In this document: positions 1 to 11,877 of the stretch, in pieces
How positions within the stretch are numbered: the stretch's first letter is position 1
How the letters are laid out: each line of letters opens with the position of its first letter
From: Sodiomyces alkalinus F11
Lineage: Eukaryota > Ascomycota > Sordariomycetes > Glomerellales > Plectosphaerellaceae
DNA length: 64,000 bases
Assembly (NCBI RefSeq): GCF_003711515.1
Contig: NW_021167079.1
Coordinates: 3,040,625-3,104,624 of the forward strand
Direction of reading: 5' to 3'
The notes under the pieces: generated by a model
Databases searched by the model: none
What the model was told of the DNA's origin: nothing
The model's input: only the letters and a program-made list of their open reading frames with translations
Translations under genes and position numbers: made by a program

Positions 1-39
1 CAGCACGGGATAGGCTCCCATGTGCAAGCCATCGTCACA

Positions 40-1079
40 CTACCACCATCCCTTTTTCTTGGTCTCTCCCGTTGCCTCCACACCAATGCGGTCCAGAGGG
101 CCGCCATGCTGCTGCCTTTCCTTCTCCTTTTCAAACGCCGCGGCCGCGGCATCCTTCAGCGGCGTTTGCTGAGCTGTTGTCGCCGCCGCATTGGTGGAAG
201 AAGAAGAAGAAGATGATGAGCTGGGGCCGAAGGGCCACCAGCTACGGCTCTGCTTGCCCTCCGCTCCCGTTTCGGCATTGGTAGTAGTAGCCGCTGCGAC
301 GACCTGGCCTTCGGATAACGATGGTGTGCCGGACTCGGAGGTGCTCGAAGTGGAAGGAGAGGATGACGACGAGGACGAGGACGAAGACGACGACTTGTAT
401 TTGGACGCAGGCGCCAGCAGGGGCGGGAGCTTGGTGCCCTGTTCGGCGGCGCGGGCGGTCGCTTCCTCGACGAGATGGATCTGGTCTTCGGTGGCGGTGC
501 CGTTGATGAAGGCCAGGCGGGCGGAGGCGAGCTCGTCGGCTTCGATGCGTTTCTGGGCTTCGAGGAACTCGCCCCGTCTTTGGCGGTTGTAGGTTACCAT
601 GTCGTAGACTGAGTAGATGGAGACGAGGCCGGCGATGGCTGTTTGCAGTGAGGGTCATCATGGTTAGTTCCGCAGCGCTGGTTCGCTCTTGAGTGGGATG
701 CGATATGGGGGAGGTGATGAGGGCATCGGAACATACCGGTGAAGCCGAGGAGGCCGGCAATGGTGAAGCGGTGCGCATAGTCGAAGAACCGTCGTCCTGT
801 GCCGATTGCCTTGTCCACGCCCGAGACTTGGGCTTTGCGGGCAGCCTCGTGGGCGGCGCGGAGCCGACGGACGCGTTCCTCGGGGGTCTCGCCTCCGCGG
901 ATCGAGGCCGGCTTTGCTGTTGGGGGTCGTGAGTTGGATGCTCCTGATTGTGACGAGCGAGTTGAGGAAACTGGTGAAGGAGAAACTGGGCTCTTCGAGG
1001 AGGCGTGGGGTGTGGTGGATGTGAATCGCGTCGCCTCCGTTGCGCTTCGAAACGTACGACGCGCTGCCATTGGGGGCAT
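40..1079 (-). CDS. Cox14-type mitochondrial cytochrome c oxidase assembly protein
   Basis: Two exons (1079-737 and 638-40) joined by a 98-nt GT-AG intron give 313 residues. The N-terminus is rich in Arg, Ser and Thr without acidic residues, as expected of a mitochondrial presequence. Around residues 95-125 a block containing RFFDYAHRFTIAGLLGF, continued across the splice site by AIAGLVSIYSVYDMVTYN, forms one membrane span followed by a basic and acidic helix (RRGEFLEAQKRIEADELASA). That span plus helix is what I recognise as the fungal Cox14/cytochrome c oxidase assembly family, which acts in the mitochondrial inner membrane in early Cox1 assembly. Yeast Cox14 is only about 70 residues; the long Ser-rich C-terminal half, ending in KKKGWW, is extra and low-complexity. 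The start is the first ATG of the exon. Family assignment is from memory, moderately sure; the gene model is solid. Confidence 0.75.
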
Positions 1080-2625
1080 CTTGGCTCTTGAATCTTTTCT
1101 TTGGCACCGAGTTGGCTATGGGAGGGAGAGAGGCTTGGTATACACGTGGTGGGAGGTGGGATACGGGAGGTCGAGCGTTCTATCAGAGTGCGATGAGTTC
1201 GAGGATGCAGATCGGATCATTTCGCGTGGTAGATTTTTTGGGACGGGTTCCATTGGTGGGTCGGACGTCGCGGAGCGGGTCACGGCCTGGTTCCAAGTGA
1301 CTTCAGCTGGATTGCCAGCTTCATCGACCGTCTGGATTTTAAGGTAGAGATTTGGAATTATCTATGGCAAGCTGCTAAGCTCGTTTACGATATAGAGACA
1401 AATCCATTCCGAATGAGACGATGAGTCTGTTTCACGTTACGACTACTGTTATGTCTTTCAAGTTGATGATTTCAAAGGTCAGCGCTAATTACATTTTTAC
1501 TTGGGCGTCTCATGTCCTGTGTCTTGCAGGAGACACGTTGACGCTGTTCAATGAGCGGAGCGACTAGAAAAGCCTTCTGGGATACGGAGGGAGTCCTCAA
1601 GGCATTACCGATATGTTGTGGACGCGAGGTGGAACGTGGAATGAATACCTAGCTTAAAAAATATTACGACTGATAATGGAAAAATTGCCTTGGATGATGG
1701 CAGACGGGAAGTATCTTACGGAACTATTCGCATTTATGGCGTTGCGATGTTCAAGAAGTAACTACTCTACGCAAGGCTACTTTTAGGCCCCGTTCGACAA
1801 CTTCAACAACTTGTGGACGATTTTCCAGTTTTTGGTGCAAGTGACAGGCAGACGGATGCACAAAAAAAGCAGTAACACTGAAATTATGATAGAAAAGGGG
1901 TCCTTGTGCCATGGGAGGGTCATGAGTTGGGCTTGTTGAAGAAGAGATTGTATCCCCGTTATGTAAGATCTGCGTAAGATATGACGAGGGTGGGATAACG
2001 AGGACTGAAAGTGTTTTACGATACTGCAACGTCGCAACCGTTGACACCATCTTCTTCATGACTACGCTGCTCAAGGCGCCATCATAATGAAAATGAAGCT
2101 CTCGCGAGTCGAAAATCAAAAATTGCGCCCGCGATGGCCCCGAAGGACAATCGAAAGAGGCTAACTCCGCGATGTGCAATGCAGGTTCTCCTCTTTACTC
2201 CAGAGCATGCTTGAGCGCCCTGGAATCGAACAAGGTAAGTATGAAGAAGAGAAAAGAGGAAAAGTCCAAATTGCTGGGGAGGTGCTCTCTATTTTATACT
2301 ACTAAGGTGTGGGTCCCCCAAGGGGACACAATCAGCTATTGGTACGTACCTCATTTTTTTGGCGTGACATTTTGGCCTCGTTCTGTCATAAGGTCATGTG
2401 ACCTTACCGAACACAAACCTGCCCTGCCCACAAACATTTTATCACGGGCCCCACCCCACGGCTTGCCTTCAAATCGCCAATCGGTACGTACCGGACGATT
2501 GAGGGTTTGTGCCCTGGAAAACTTCCCTTGGTCTTGCCCAAGTGCATCTCCGACTTGCAAACTTCACTCGACAGCCCAGCACCCCAGATACCCGGACAAG
2601 AGCCTCTTGGTCGCAAACAGTCACA
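1080..2625. other. Intergenic region, divergent promoters
   Basis: This separates the Cox14-like gene (leftward) from the eL13 gene (rightward), so it should hold both promoters. Open frames here lack domain similarity and plausible splice chains. Two copies of the self-complementary 10-mer GGTACGTACC lie near 2339 and 2483, close to the ribosomal gene; such sites are common in filamentous ascomycete promoters and I assign no function. Confidence 0.5.
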
Positions 2626-3686
2626 ATGGTATGTCAAATTACTGTCGTTCCAGTGCTCTGTATGACCCGTACTGACTCTACTGTTTCCTCCAGGCGATCA
2701 AGCACAATCAGCAAATCCCCAACAACCGTGAGCCACAACTTCCCCCCTCCTCTGCCTTCGAACGAATTATACAACGTGGCGACGAAGGCGACGAAAGCGA
2801 CGATAGGCACCGCCGTGCGACCATAAACAGACAACTGACTGCGTCTTGGTAGACTTCCGCAAGGATTGGCAACGCCGGGTCCGAACCCACTTCGACCAGG
2901 TACGAGCGATTCGGGATGATCTTTGATGGGACAAGGGAGAGTTCTGATGCATATGGAGTCTAGGCCGGCAAGAAGCTTCGTCGCCGCAATGCCCGCCAGG
3001 CTAAGGCTGCTGCGGTCGCTCCCCGTCCCGTCGACAGGCTCCGCCCCGTTGTCCGGTGCCCTACCATCAGGTACAACCGGAAACTGCGCGCCGGCCGTGG
3101 TTTCTCTCTGGCCGAACTGAAGGTACGATGCCGATTTTGACTTGTAGCGGGAATGAAGGAAAACTTCAGGATTCACACTCCCAGCCGTTTTTCTTTTCCA
3201 ACTCTGCGTCATACATGGACACTTCATTAGGGCTCAAACAAAACATCCCAACCGGATGACGCTCACCATGCTAATGCGCCTTCACAGGAGGCCGGTATCC
3301 CCCGCCGCTTCGCCCAGACCATTGGCATTGCCGTCGATGGCCGCCGCCAGAACCTCTCCGAGGAGGGCCTCGCCGCCAACGTGGCCCGGCTGAAGGCCTA
3401 CCAGGAGCGCCTGATCCTGTTCCCCCGCAAGGCCGGCAAGCCCAAGAACGGCGACTCCCCCGCCGATCTCACCCAGACCGCCACCGTCTCCAGCATCGCC
3501 AAGGCCCTCCCCATCGAAGCCCTCGCGGCCGGCTTCTCCGAGATCAGCAAGAGCGACCTCCCCGCACCCATCGAGGGCGGTGCCTACCGCGCTCTCCGCG
3601 TGGCCCGCAGCGACAAGCGCAACGCCGGCAAGCGGGAGAAGCGGGCCAAGGACAAGGCCGAGGCCGAGGCTGCTGCCAAGAAATAA
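2626..3686 (+). CDS. RPL13: 60S ribosomal protein eL13
   Basis: Five coding exons (2626-2628, 2694-2727, 2853-2899, 2964-3122, 3288-3686) give 213 residues, the usual length for fungal eL13. The first coding exon is only the ATG; the reading then continues [47 protein letters not shown] and ends in a Lys/Ala-rich tail. The [10 protein letters not shown] block and the following [14 protein letters not shown] segment are hallmarks of eL13, a component of the large cytosolic ribosomal subunit. Four introns crowd the 5' half, as in many fungal ribosomal protein genes, and the last exon has strongly C-biased third positions as expected of a highly expressed gene. Identification is firm. Confidence 0.95.
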
Positions 3687-4292
3687 AGCAACCGCGCATA
3701 CAGCTGCTCCTCCCCTTTTTCACAAGGAGTTGGTTTTGTGTTGTGCGTTTTTGCTCGTTTCCTTGGTTCGTCCGTTTTGGTCGTTCGGGCTGGGCTGGGG
3801 TGGGGGCTGGGTTAGCATTGGTATCGGTTTCTTTTGACGCACAAAACAACAACGCTGCACAACGGCTCTGGCTGCTTTTAGGAATGTTTGTTGGAGGTTG
3901 TGGGAAACGATGAGAAACGCACGGGAGTCTCTTCCTTCATCCCTTTTTTTTTTCCTTGACCTGGCGTGTGGGGGGTAAAAAAACATTTTATTAAAACCTC
4001 CCATGGTAGAGACAACGCGAAGGCATGAGGAACAGGTTCGTAAGGACTGGTACGAAGAGGAGAGCAAAGAACAAAAAGAAAGCGCTAGATGCCGCAGCTG
4101 CATTCGTCGTTCGGCTGGCGTATGTATTTTCAGATGAGTGCAATGGGAAAGGCATCGTCTGAATGACAACATGACACGACCATTGAATGATTTCGCGTGA
4201 CAGTCTGCGCTGGAAAAGTGGACAAGAAAGTTTTTATTGTTGAGAAATTAATGGTCTGCTTCTTAGACATTGCTGTTGTTGACCTTCTAGGA
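3687..4292. other. Tail-to-tail intergenic region
   Basis: This lies between the convergent eL13 and SmgGDS-like genes and should contain both 3' UTRs. It is T-rich after the eL13 stop (cttttt, ttttgtgttgtgcgttttt) with no gene that I can support. Confidence 0.5.
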
Positions 4293-6797
4293 CTAGATCC
4301 CTCCCCTCTCACCAACAACCAATTCTTCCCCTTGCTTCAAGGTTTCGTCGAGCTTCGCTTTCCAACCAGCAGGCAACGCGTCCCCTCCGATTCGCATCAG
4401 TTCGGAAACAAGCACGAGGGCATTCTCCCGATCTGCACGGGTAACATCCCCTCCGTCCTTCTTGCGCTGCTGCTGCGCGGGAAGTCCTTCAGCCGACGAC
4501 GACGCGTCAATAGTCACGGTCCCCTCCGCAGGGAAAAGAGACGACGATGCTTCCCCCGTCCTGTCGTCAGCAGTAGACGCGACGTGGTCCTGGCGCCCCC
4601 TCACGCGGTTGCGCAGTGCGTCCCACGCGCCTTCCGAGCTCTTGAGGAGACGGGTCACGGCGGCGGCTCCGTCGAGGGACCGCGCCATGAGCGCCATGAC
4701 GAACCAGGCTTCGCTCCGCAGCGCGGGGAACTTGTCCTGGGTGACTAGGAAGGCGAGGATCGGGAGTAGGCTTTCGTTGGCGTATCGGGCGTAGAAGTCT
4801 GCGCGGAGAGACGATGGCAGCGGTTCGGCGTCGTCGGCGTCGTCGTCGTCGTTGTCGTTGTTGTTGTTGTTGTCGCTCTGTTGGTCCCCCGTCGGCGTTG
4901 TGTGGAGTGCTTTCAGGATGGCGAGGAGGGCGCGGGCGGCTTCGGTCCTGGTGTGGGCTGCGGAGGTTGGGTCTGCCTTTGTGAAGAGGTCGAGGAGGCG
5001 GTGGAGGGGGGTTTCGTCTTCGCCTTTCGTTCCTTGATCGGCTGTTGGTGGGAGGGGTTTGGGGTTTGGGTCCGGGGTACGGCTGATGAAGAGGCGGACA
5101 TTGGGTGGGGATGATGTTAGGAGCAGACGGGCGAGTGAGGCGGAGGCGAATTGGAGTTGTGGGATTTGGAGGGAGGTATTAGGGTCGAGGGACCAGAGGG
5201 AGGGGAGAAGTTGAGGGGAAAGCAGGGAGGAGAGAAGAGGTTTGGTGGCGGGTGGGATGGCAAGGTTTTTGAGCAGGGATAAGGAGGAGTGCAGAAGAAG
5301 AGGGTCGGGGGGAGGTTGAGGGAGGCTTTGGAGTTGAGATGCGACTATGGCAATGACGGGGAGGTGGGTGGCGTGGGTCTGGACGAGGGCGATGGAGGTC
5401 TCATCGGAGCGAGCTAGGTTGCCGATGCAAAGGCATGCGGCGGCTTGGAGAGAGGGGTGGGAGGACGGGTCGAGCCAGGAGGTGAGGGTTTCGAAGACGG
5501 GGCTGCCGAGAGGGTGGGTGGAGGTGAAAGAGGGCAAGTAACAGATGTCGGCGAGGAGTTGCATGAAGGTCGAACCGGCCTGTCGGAACTGGGAGCCGAG
5601 GTCATTTTTGGCGTCGTCTCCTTGGGCGACGGCGGCAGCAGCAGAGTCGAGGAGGGTTGTGAAACGTTGGAAGGCGGAGAGGATGGTTGGGACGCCGCCG
5701 GACGCGACGAAGGTAGATTGAAGGTTCTCGAATGAGAGGTAGGATAGGGCGACGGAGATGAGGAGGACAGTATCGGCAGGATCATCGACGACGGACGAAT
5801 CGACGGCCAGATTGAGGAGGACGGAAGGGGTTTGCGGGCTGGCAACCATAGGCTCGGGCTCTGATGCAGAACACGAGGTTAGATGAGCGAGGGGAGGAAC
5901 AGACAAGGGAGGAGAAAAGAAAAAGGGGGGGGGGGGGGGCCGAGGGTTAGGATGAGGCACAGAAACGCACGCTGTGCAACGAGGAGCTCGAGAATGGTGC
6001 CAATGGTGCTAATGAGAGAATAGCAACCGATGAGGCGAGGGCTGGACAGGAGGTCGACCAGATGAGGGCTCAGGCCGGCTTGCGAGGCGGCCAACTGGGC
6101 GGGCTCATAGTCGACGATGATGTTGTGGAGGACCTGGACGACGAAGGGGAGGACTACATCGTCGGCAAGCTGGGTCACGAGGGATGGAAGACGGCCAGAT
6201 TCCACAACACGGGCGCGATTTTCATCTAACCAAGGTGAGAAATGGACCTTGGATGTGGACGAAGGGCTTGGGGGTTGAATCTATGAGGACCACGAACCAG
6301 TGTCGGCGCACGCGTTCCCCACGACACGGAGGGCATGAAGTTTGAGCGGATGATGAACGGGGTTGAGAGAGAGCATGTCGAGAAAGAAGTTTAAGACGCC
6401 GGCATCTCCCAGGGGCAGCCTCCATGAGACTTGATGATGCCAAGCGGTCAGTTAATTAGTGTTCACCATTGGCACAGAAACTTCTATTTATGTAAGGTAG
6501 GTAGGAGAAGGGTAGGGACAAACCGTTACGACTGGCATCACCAAGCTTCTGTGCGAGGACATCGACATCGTCTGAACCAGTAAACCAGAGCTGTTGCAGT
6601 GTGTAGAGGACATCGCCTAGTCGTTGTGTGGCGTCGATCCGGTCCAGGGGGACATGCTGAAGGAGGAGGCCGCTCTTCTCGATAGACAGGATCTTGCCAG
6701 TGATGCCGGCCGGACCAGGAACGCTGGCGTGGGCGGCCGGCGCGACAGCCTCGCACCCAGGCGCCGGGTCAGGATGGGAAGTCGAGGATGGGTCCAT
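4293..6797 (-). CDS. SmgGDS-like armadillo-repeat protein (Rap1 GTPase-GDP dissociation stimulator homologue)
   Basis: Four exons (6797-6524, 6429-6298, 6225-5971, 5860-4293) sum to 2229 nt, 742 residues. The protein is nearly all alpha-helical, leucine-rich repeats of armadillo type: SWRLPLGDAGVLNFFLDML, KLHALRVVGNACADTDENRA, SLVTQLADDVVLPFVVQVL and later QAAACLCIGNLARSDE and HSSLSLLKNLAIP. The xxGNxARSDE and LKNLAIP signatures and overall order match the fungal homologue of RAP1GDS1/SmgGDS, a cytoplasmic chaperone and exchange factor for small GTPases with polybasic tails. A run of Asn and Asp (NNNNNDNDDDD) near residue 600 is a low-complexity insert. The third intron carries poly-C and poly-A runs on the coding strand. 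Biochemical activity is inferred from family only. Confidence 0.8.
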
Positions 6798-8663
6798 GTT
6801 GATCGTTAGGAATATTAACTGCCTACTTTGTCCTTTCAGGTAAAAAAAGAAGTCCAAGACTCCAGGGCAGGGCGGGTCGAGGTCGAGTCTGTGTGGACAC
6901 GAGGGACAGGGGAACAGGGGGAGGAGGGGTCTTGGCGGCTTTGGTACAGAGCAGGTATGTGACGAGTGGCTGGCGACGCACAAATTATTGGAGAAGAGGT
7001 TTGGAATTTCGAAATTGTCAACTCAATATATGTATAAAGCAAGGGTTTGAATGCAGGAAGCGGCCTTGGATGGCATGTCGTCACAAGTCAGTGTGGAGTG
7101 TGGTGTGTGGTGTGTGGTGTGGATGGGCAACATTGTGCGACGCGAGAACAGGACAAAGACATGACCTTAGTAAGCAGGAGTGTCGATGTCACCTGCCTCC
7201 ATCTGGCGTAGCTGCCCAAGTCAAGTCGTCATCTCCCTTTTTTTTCTTTTTTCTTTTTTCTTCCAGGTAAGAAGTAAGATTTCTTTTCCTTTTTCCCTTT
7301 TCTGTTCTTTTTCTCTTCTAACCGTTACAACTGCGTCCGCCACTCATCCCTCTCTTGCTAAACCGCATCACTTTGGACCCATGGGCTCAAATGGGTAAGC
7401 CCACTGAAACGCAGGCCCAAATGGACTGTGTTCTGATGGACCGATCATGACTTCATGATTTCCAGGGAAATTTTCACCCTGACACAGCCCCTGATATCCT
7501 ATTTCTGCTTCACACGCACGCCTCCTGATTCGAACTCGCAACTGCAGATCGCAGAATTGCGCAGATACAGCGACGAGAGGATCTCAGGCATATAAAGTCC
7601 ATCTTGCTGGGCAGATTCATCATGTAGCATCAAACAGTCCCAGCTTTATCACGCATATCGTATCAATCATATCTTCAGCCCCCCTTCTCCTTCTACTCGG
7701 AATGTTCCTCGGAGCGCCAACTCCACGGACTCAGCAGACGCATCCTCAGTCGAGTACCCCAGACGCAAACCCCCACACAACCCCAGCTCGCTTCATCGAG
7801 GGACGCTACGCCACGAAGATTTGCCGCTGAACCGGCACGGCCCTACCGAGACGCACGTCTCCGACTTCCATTCGATGGGGAGGGACAGGGAGTGGAAGGT
7901 CCGTCGCCAAGATGATGCGGGCCAGGCCTAGATTTGGACCTGGACCTTCGCGATACCGATGCTACCCTACTATGCTGATAGTAGAAAACAAACATAATTC
8001 TTCGCTCCGTTCCGAATCCCATTGCCCATTGCTTGTGCAAAAAGGCCACATAGGTCCACGAATACAACTCTGAAGATGGTGTCACAAACATCCTCTTCTT
8101 GGTCTCGTTATATTCCAGTTCGGGTCTCGAGTTTGGCCGTTTGCTGACCGCAGCGTTGACCTTATTGCCTACTGGGATCGCCAACACATCAAATGTCATT
8201 GACAATGCTCTATTATGGGTCTCGGAGCAGCGAGCTTACTAAAGCTTTTCAGCCAGCCTCTTCCCGACTGGGCCGCCCTGTCGCCTACGGTCCGATTGTC
8301 CGTTACCTCGTGATAGAGACAGGGATCCCAACCCAATGGAAGCGGGGCTCATGAATTGCGATGCAGTTGGTCCAGTGTCCCATGTCCTTCAATCTTCCCA
8401 CCCCATTCTGGCTGAATTCCGAGTCCTGACCAACGTGCGAGAAACGAGACCAAGACCTCGGGGCCGGCTCTGCCTGTCAAGGAATAATTTGAGGAGGGGA
8501 GGGGGCCTAGGTATTTGTAGAAATATCTCACTAGCCCAGCAACTCGGACTTTAAGGATGCATAGTTCTCCGAGTCGGGAAGATAACACACTGGAATCGCT
8601 GCACTCCCGTCCTCAAACCCGCGATTTCACCACAACAGATAACGCAGATCAAAAACTCGAATC
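6798..8663. other. Divergent intergenic region with pyrimidine tract
   Basis: This lies between the leftward SmgGDS-like gene and the rightward aldose epimerase gene. It holds a long T/C tract at about 7227-7320 and short GTGTGGT repeats near 7095-7125. No open frame has a convincing ATG or domain. Confidence 0.4.
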
Positions 8664-10412
8664 ATGGGATCGAATTCGTCGAGAGTCCAAGGTGCGCACA
8701 TCTCTTGGTGCAGCTCCGTGCTTATTGGTCTTATTATCATCTCGACGAGCACCCCGCATGCCAACTGACACCATTCCCTCTCAGTGCCGGCGACGGCGTC
8801 AAACGTCCCCAAGCCGGGTGAAGATGGACGATATACCATTTCGGCCAAAGGCATTAGGGCTCAGGTACGCGAAAATATGACCGAACACCCTCCAGACCTT
8901 CAACTCATGCTTCTTCAACCCCCTTCCCAAGTTGCCTGCTCATCATGAGGACCAACTACCAACCTCTGACTGGCTTTCTAGTTCATCCCTTACGGGGCTA
9001 CCCTGACGAACCTCTTCGTCAAGGACAAGCACGGCAACGAAGTCGATGTCGTGCTTGGCTACGACGACGCATCCTTCTACCGTGCGTTTCAGCGTTTTCC
9101 TCAATCCATTCTTCATAGAAGAAAACAAAAGTGTGCGCGAAAAGACGGCCTACTGAACTGGAGTTGATCGTCATTGGCAGCTGTTGACCCCGGTCACCCC
9201 GTATACAACGCCATCCCGGGCCGCTACGTCAACCGGATCGGCGGCGCCGAATACACCATCGACGGCAAGACCTATCGAACCGAGAAAAATGACGGCCCTG
9301 GGAACACCCTCCACAGCGGAGGGAACAACTGGTCCTGGCGCTTCTGGGACGTCCTCGACGTCAGTGCCTCTGCCATCACTTTCTTCATCTCCGATCCGGA
9401 GGGCGCCTCGCAGGGATTCCCGGGCAGAGTAGACTGCAAGGTCACTTATAGCGTTAGTGATGGTGGACGTTGGGATATCAAGATGGAAGCTGTTTCGCCC
9501 GAGGCCAAAACCCGTACGTTCTTTCGTTCTTTTTCTTTTTTTCCTTTTTTCTTTTTTTCTTTTTTGCTTCACTTCACTTTCGCAAGTCCAACCAAAATAA
9601 AACCTGGACTTGGATGGATGAGAGGACAAGAGAACGGGAGGATCGAAAGCACAACACGAAAATGACACTATACTACTGACTGCTGACCATCATCCTCCCC
9701 CTTTCCAGCCCTCATGCTTACCCAACACACCTACTTCAACCTCGAAGCCTACCGCAACCCAGACACCGACACCGTGTTGGAGCACACCCTTCACATGCCC
9801 CATGCCAAGCGCTACCTCCCTCTCGACCCCCACGGCCTACCCACCGGCGAGATTTCCCCCGTCGCAGGCCCCGCCGGCGGCTCGACGGCCGTCATGGACT
9901 TCACGTCCCCGCGTCGCCTAAGCCACGCGCGCGACTCGCCCGACTTTGCCACCAACGCCGGCGGAACAGAGGGCTACAACCACTTCTGGCTCTTCGAGGA
10001 CGTCGCGACCCACGGCTCTGCGTCTGAGTCGCCGGTGCTGACGCTCGCGAGCCCCTGGAACGGTATCAAGGCCGAACTTCGGACGGACCAGCCCGGCGTC
10101 CAGATCTATACCATGGGCTGGAGCGACGGGACTACGCCGTTGAAATCGACCCAGGGCCGGGAGGGGGTGAGCAGTGTCGGGAGGAGTTCGGGTGTTGCTA
10201 TTGAGCCGCAGGATTTCACGAATGGTATCAACAAGTGAGTCTTTTCTTGGCCCTGCCCTAGACGTACTGACATGGCATTTTCTGACTTTTTTCTTCTTCT
10301 CTTCTTTTCGCTTCGTCATAGCCCGCAGTGGGGAAGACGGGATGCCCAGATTACTGGGCCTGGTGAGACTTATACGTGGGAAGCTTCGTGGACTTTTGGT
10401 TTAACAGAGTAA
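8664..10412 (+). CDS. Aldose 1-epimerase (galactose mutarotase family)
   Basis: Six exons (8664-8691, 8785-8864, 8982-9081, 9181-9513, 9709-10234, 10322-10412) give 385 residues. The enzyme interconverts alpha and beta anomers of aldohexoses, feeding the Leloir and glycolytic routes. Visible family marks in order: FIPYGATLTNLFVKD and VDVVLGYDD near the N-terminus; NAIPGRYVNRIGGA; the first catalytic histidine in NTLHSGGNNWSWRFW; the second in LTQHTYFNL; and the glutamate in VAIEPQDF, followed by the NGINNPQW tail. All three catalytic residues are present. There is no signal peptide, so it is probably cytosolic. The start is the ATG at the head of a 28-nt first exon that splices in phase 1; every junction keeps phase. 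Length fits the family (340-390 residues). Confidence 0.92.
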
Positions 10413-11877
10413 AGGATAGATCTTCCAGGAGTATGATACCGAATGATATGCAAGAATAGTCGAGACCAAGCCCAGAGCAGCGTATAATCTGCCAGCAGAG
10501 AGACTGATGGCCTTTATATTATGCGAAGTTCAAGTGTCGATCATGTCGATCATGTCGATCAAACCACTTCACTGGGATAGGTGTGAGGTCTCAAGATGAT
10601 AGTAAACATACCAGCAGTGTACTGGGCTGCTACTGCACACGGGTACTCCTCACATCAACTGGTACAGTTTACCACCGAGGCACGAGAAGACGAGCCCAGA
10701 CAGGATTCTTCCAGAATGCAGAGATGGACACGAAAGAAGCCTTCTACTCCGGACTCTTTGCCCGCATGATACCCATTACCCTCCTCTGCTCGACAGGAGC
10801 CACTTGCGTTAAAAAGATGCCACACGTAGGATGGCTCCTAAGAAACCCCTCGGAAGAGATAAGAAGTCGACTTCTCTATGGTCAATGACGTCTCACTGCC
10901 TCTTCCCGATGTAACATTGGTGAAGCATAAGATCGACATGAACGAATAGCGAACGAGGTATATGCGACGACCACATGCAGAGTAAAGTACTAAAGCATTC
11001 GAGGCAGTGTTGCGTGTCGATTGCAGGGGATTTTTGTCAGATTCTTGCACCCCTGACCTCATCTTCTCTCCAAGATGGTTGTGCCGTGAGGACGGAAAGA
11101 TGCGAATCATGCGATCCTCCCGCAAGTGGTTAGTTGGGGGGTCTTGGGGTCCAATGAGAGGGAGAGGACAGGCCAAGCGACGACCCAAGCCTCACCCCGT
11201 CGACCTTCTAGATCTGGACTTGATCTCCGCGAGTGCCGGGTCCCATCTGGGTTCCATCGGGTTCCCATCTGGTCGTTTAGCTTTCAACTGCCGCGCATGT
11301 GACGCACCTTATCGCCGTGCATATGGGAACCCCCAGGGTTACACTCTCGTCTTACTTGTGGTTTCTTATTGAACGCCTGGGTTACACCCACTTTGTCGGC
11401 TTCCTGAATCGCTCACCGTGAATGCGGGTTCTGTCGGATGTACGCACGTCTTGCAGTGTTTCTGGGAGGAGGCCTACGGTCTTCTTACACTGATATTATC
11501 TTCGACGTGAATGCCCCCCCCTAAGAGAGGGTGACGGCTCGTTCAATTTGAACCTTCCTTTTTCTGCATCACCACCGAACACGTCTTTCCTCGGCATGCT
11601 AGGCATGTGGGGGTTTAGGTTAAAGTCGAGGAGGGGAAGGGAAGGGAAGGGAAGAGGGCAGAAAGGACGAGGTAGAGAGGACCAGGCGCAGACTACGACG
11701 TCCAGTACGAGAGCCGGGATTTCTACATTGCGCGCAGATGAATATATAAGAGAAGAATGGCATCCTCGTCCTGGAAGAAAAGGGAAAATCTCCTCCAGGG
11801 TCCTCCGGATACTTCTTTCCGTCTCGCCTTCTTTTCGCTGTTCTGGATTCTGGCCTTGCTCTTCTTGACCAACAAAG
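10413..11877. other. Intergenic region
   Basis: This is promoter-side sequence of the LVIVD-repeat gene. It contains three tandem copies of the 9-mer GTCGATCAT at 10536-10562 (last copy imperfect) and a GGGAA-rich purine stretch at about 11631-11656. No gene is supported. Confidence 0.4.
11743..11750 (+). promoter_or_regulatory. TATA box of the LVIVD-repeat gene
   Basis: TATATAAG lies 128 nt before the ATG at 11878, a normal distance for a fungal TATA element with a short leader. Inference from sequence and position only. Confidence 0.5.

Noticed and set aside
7525..7560. Possible minus-strand tRNA B box (GAGTTCGAATC)
   Set aside because: The flanking bases do not pair into a T-arm and no A box is present upstream.
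7843..8205. 120-codon minus-strand frame
   Set aside because: Non-ATG start, no domain and no splice partners.
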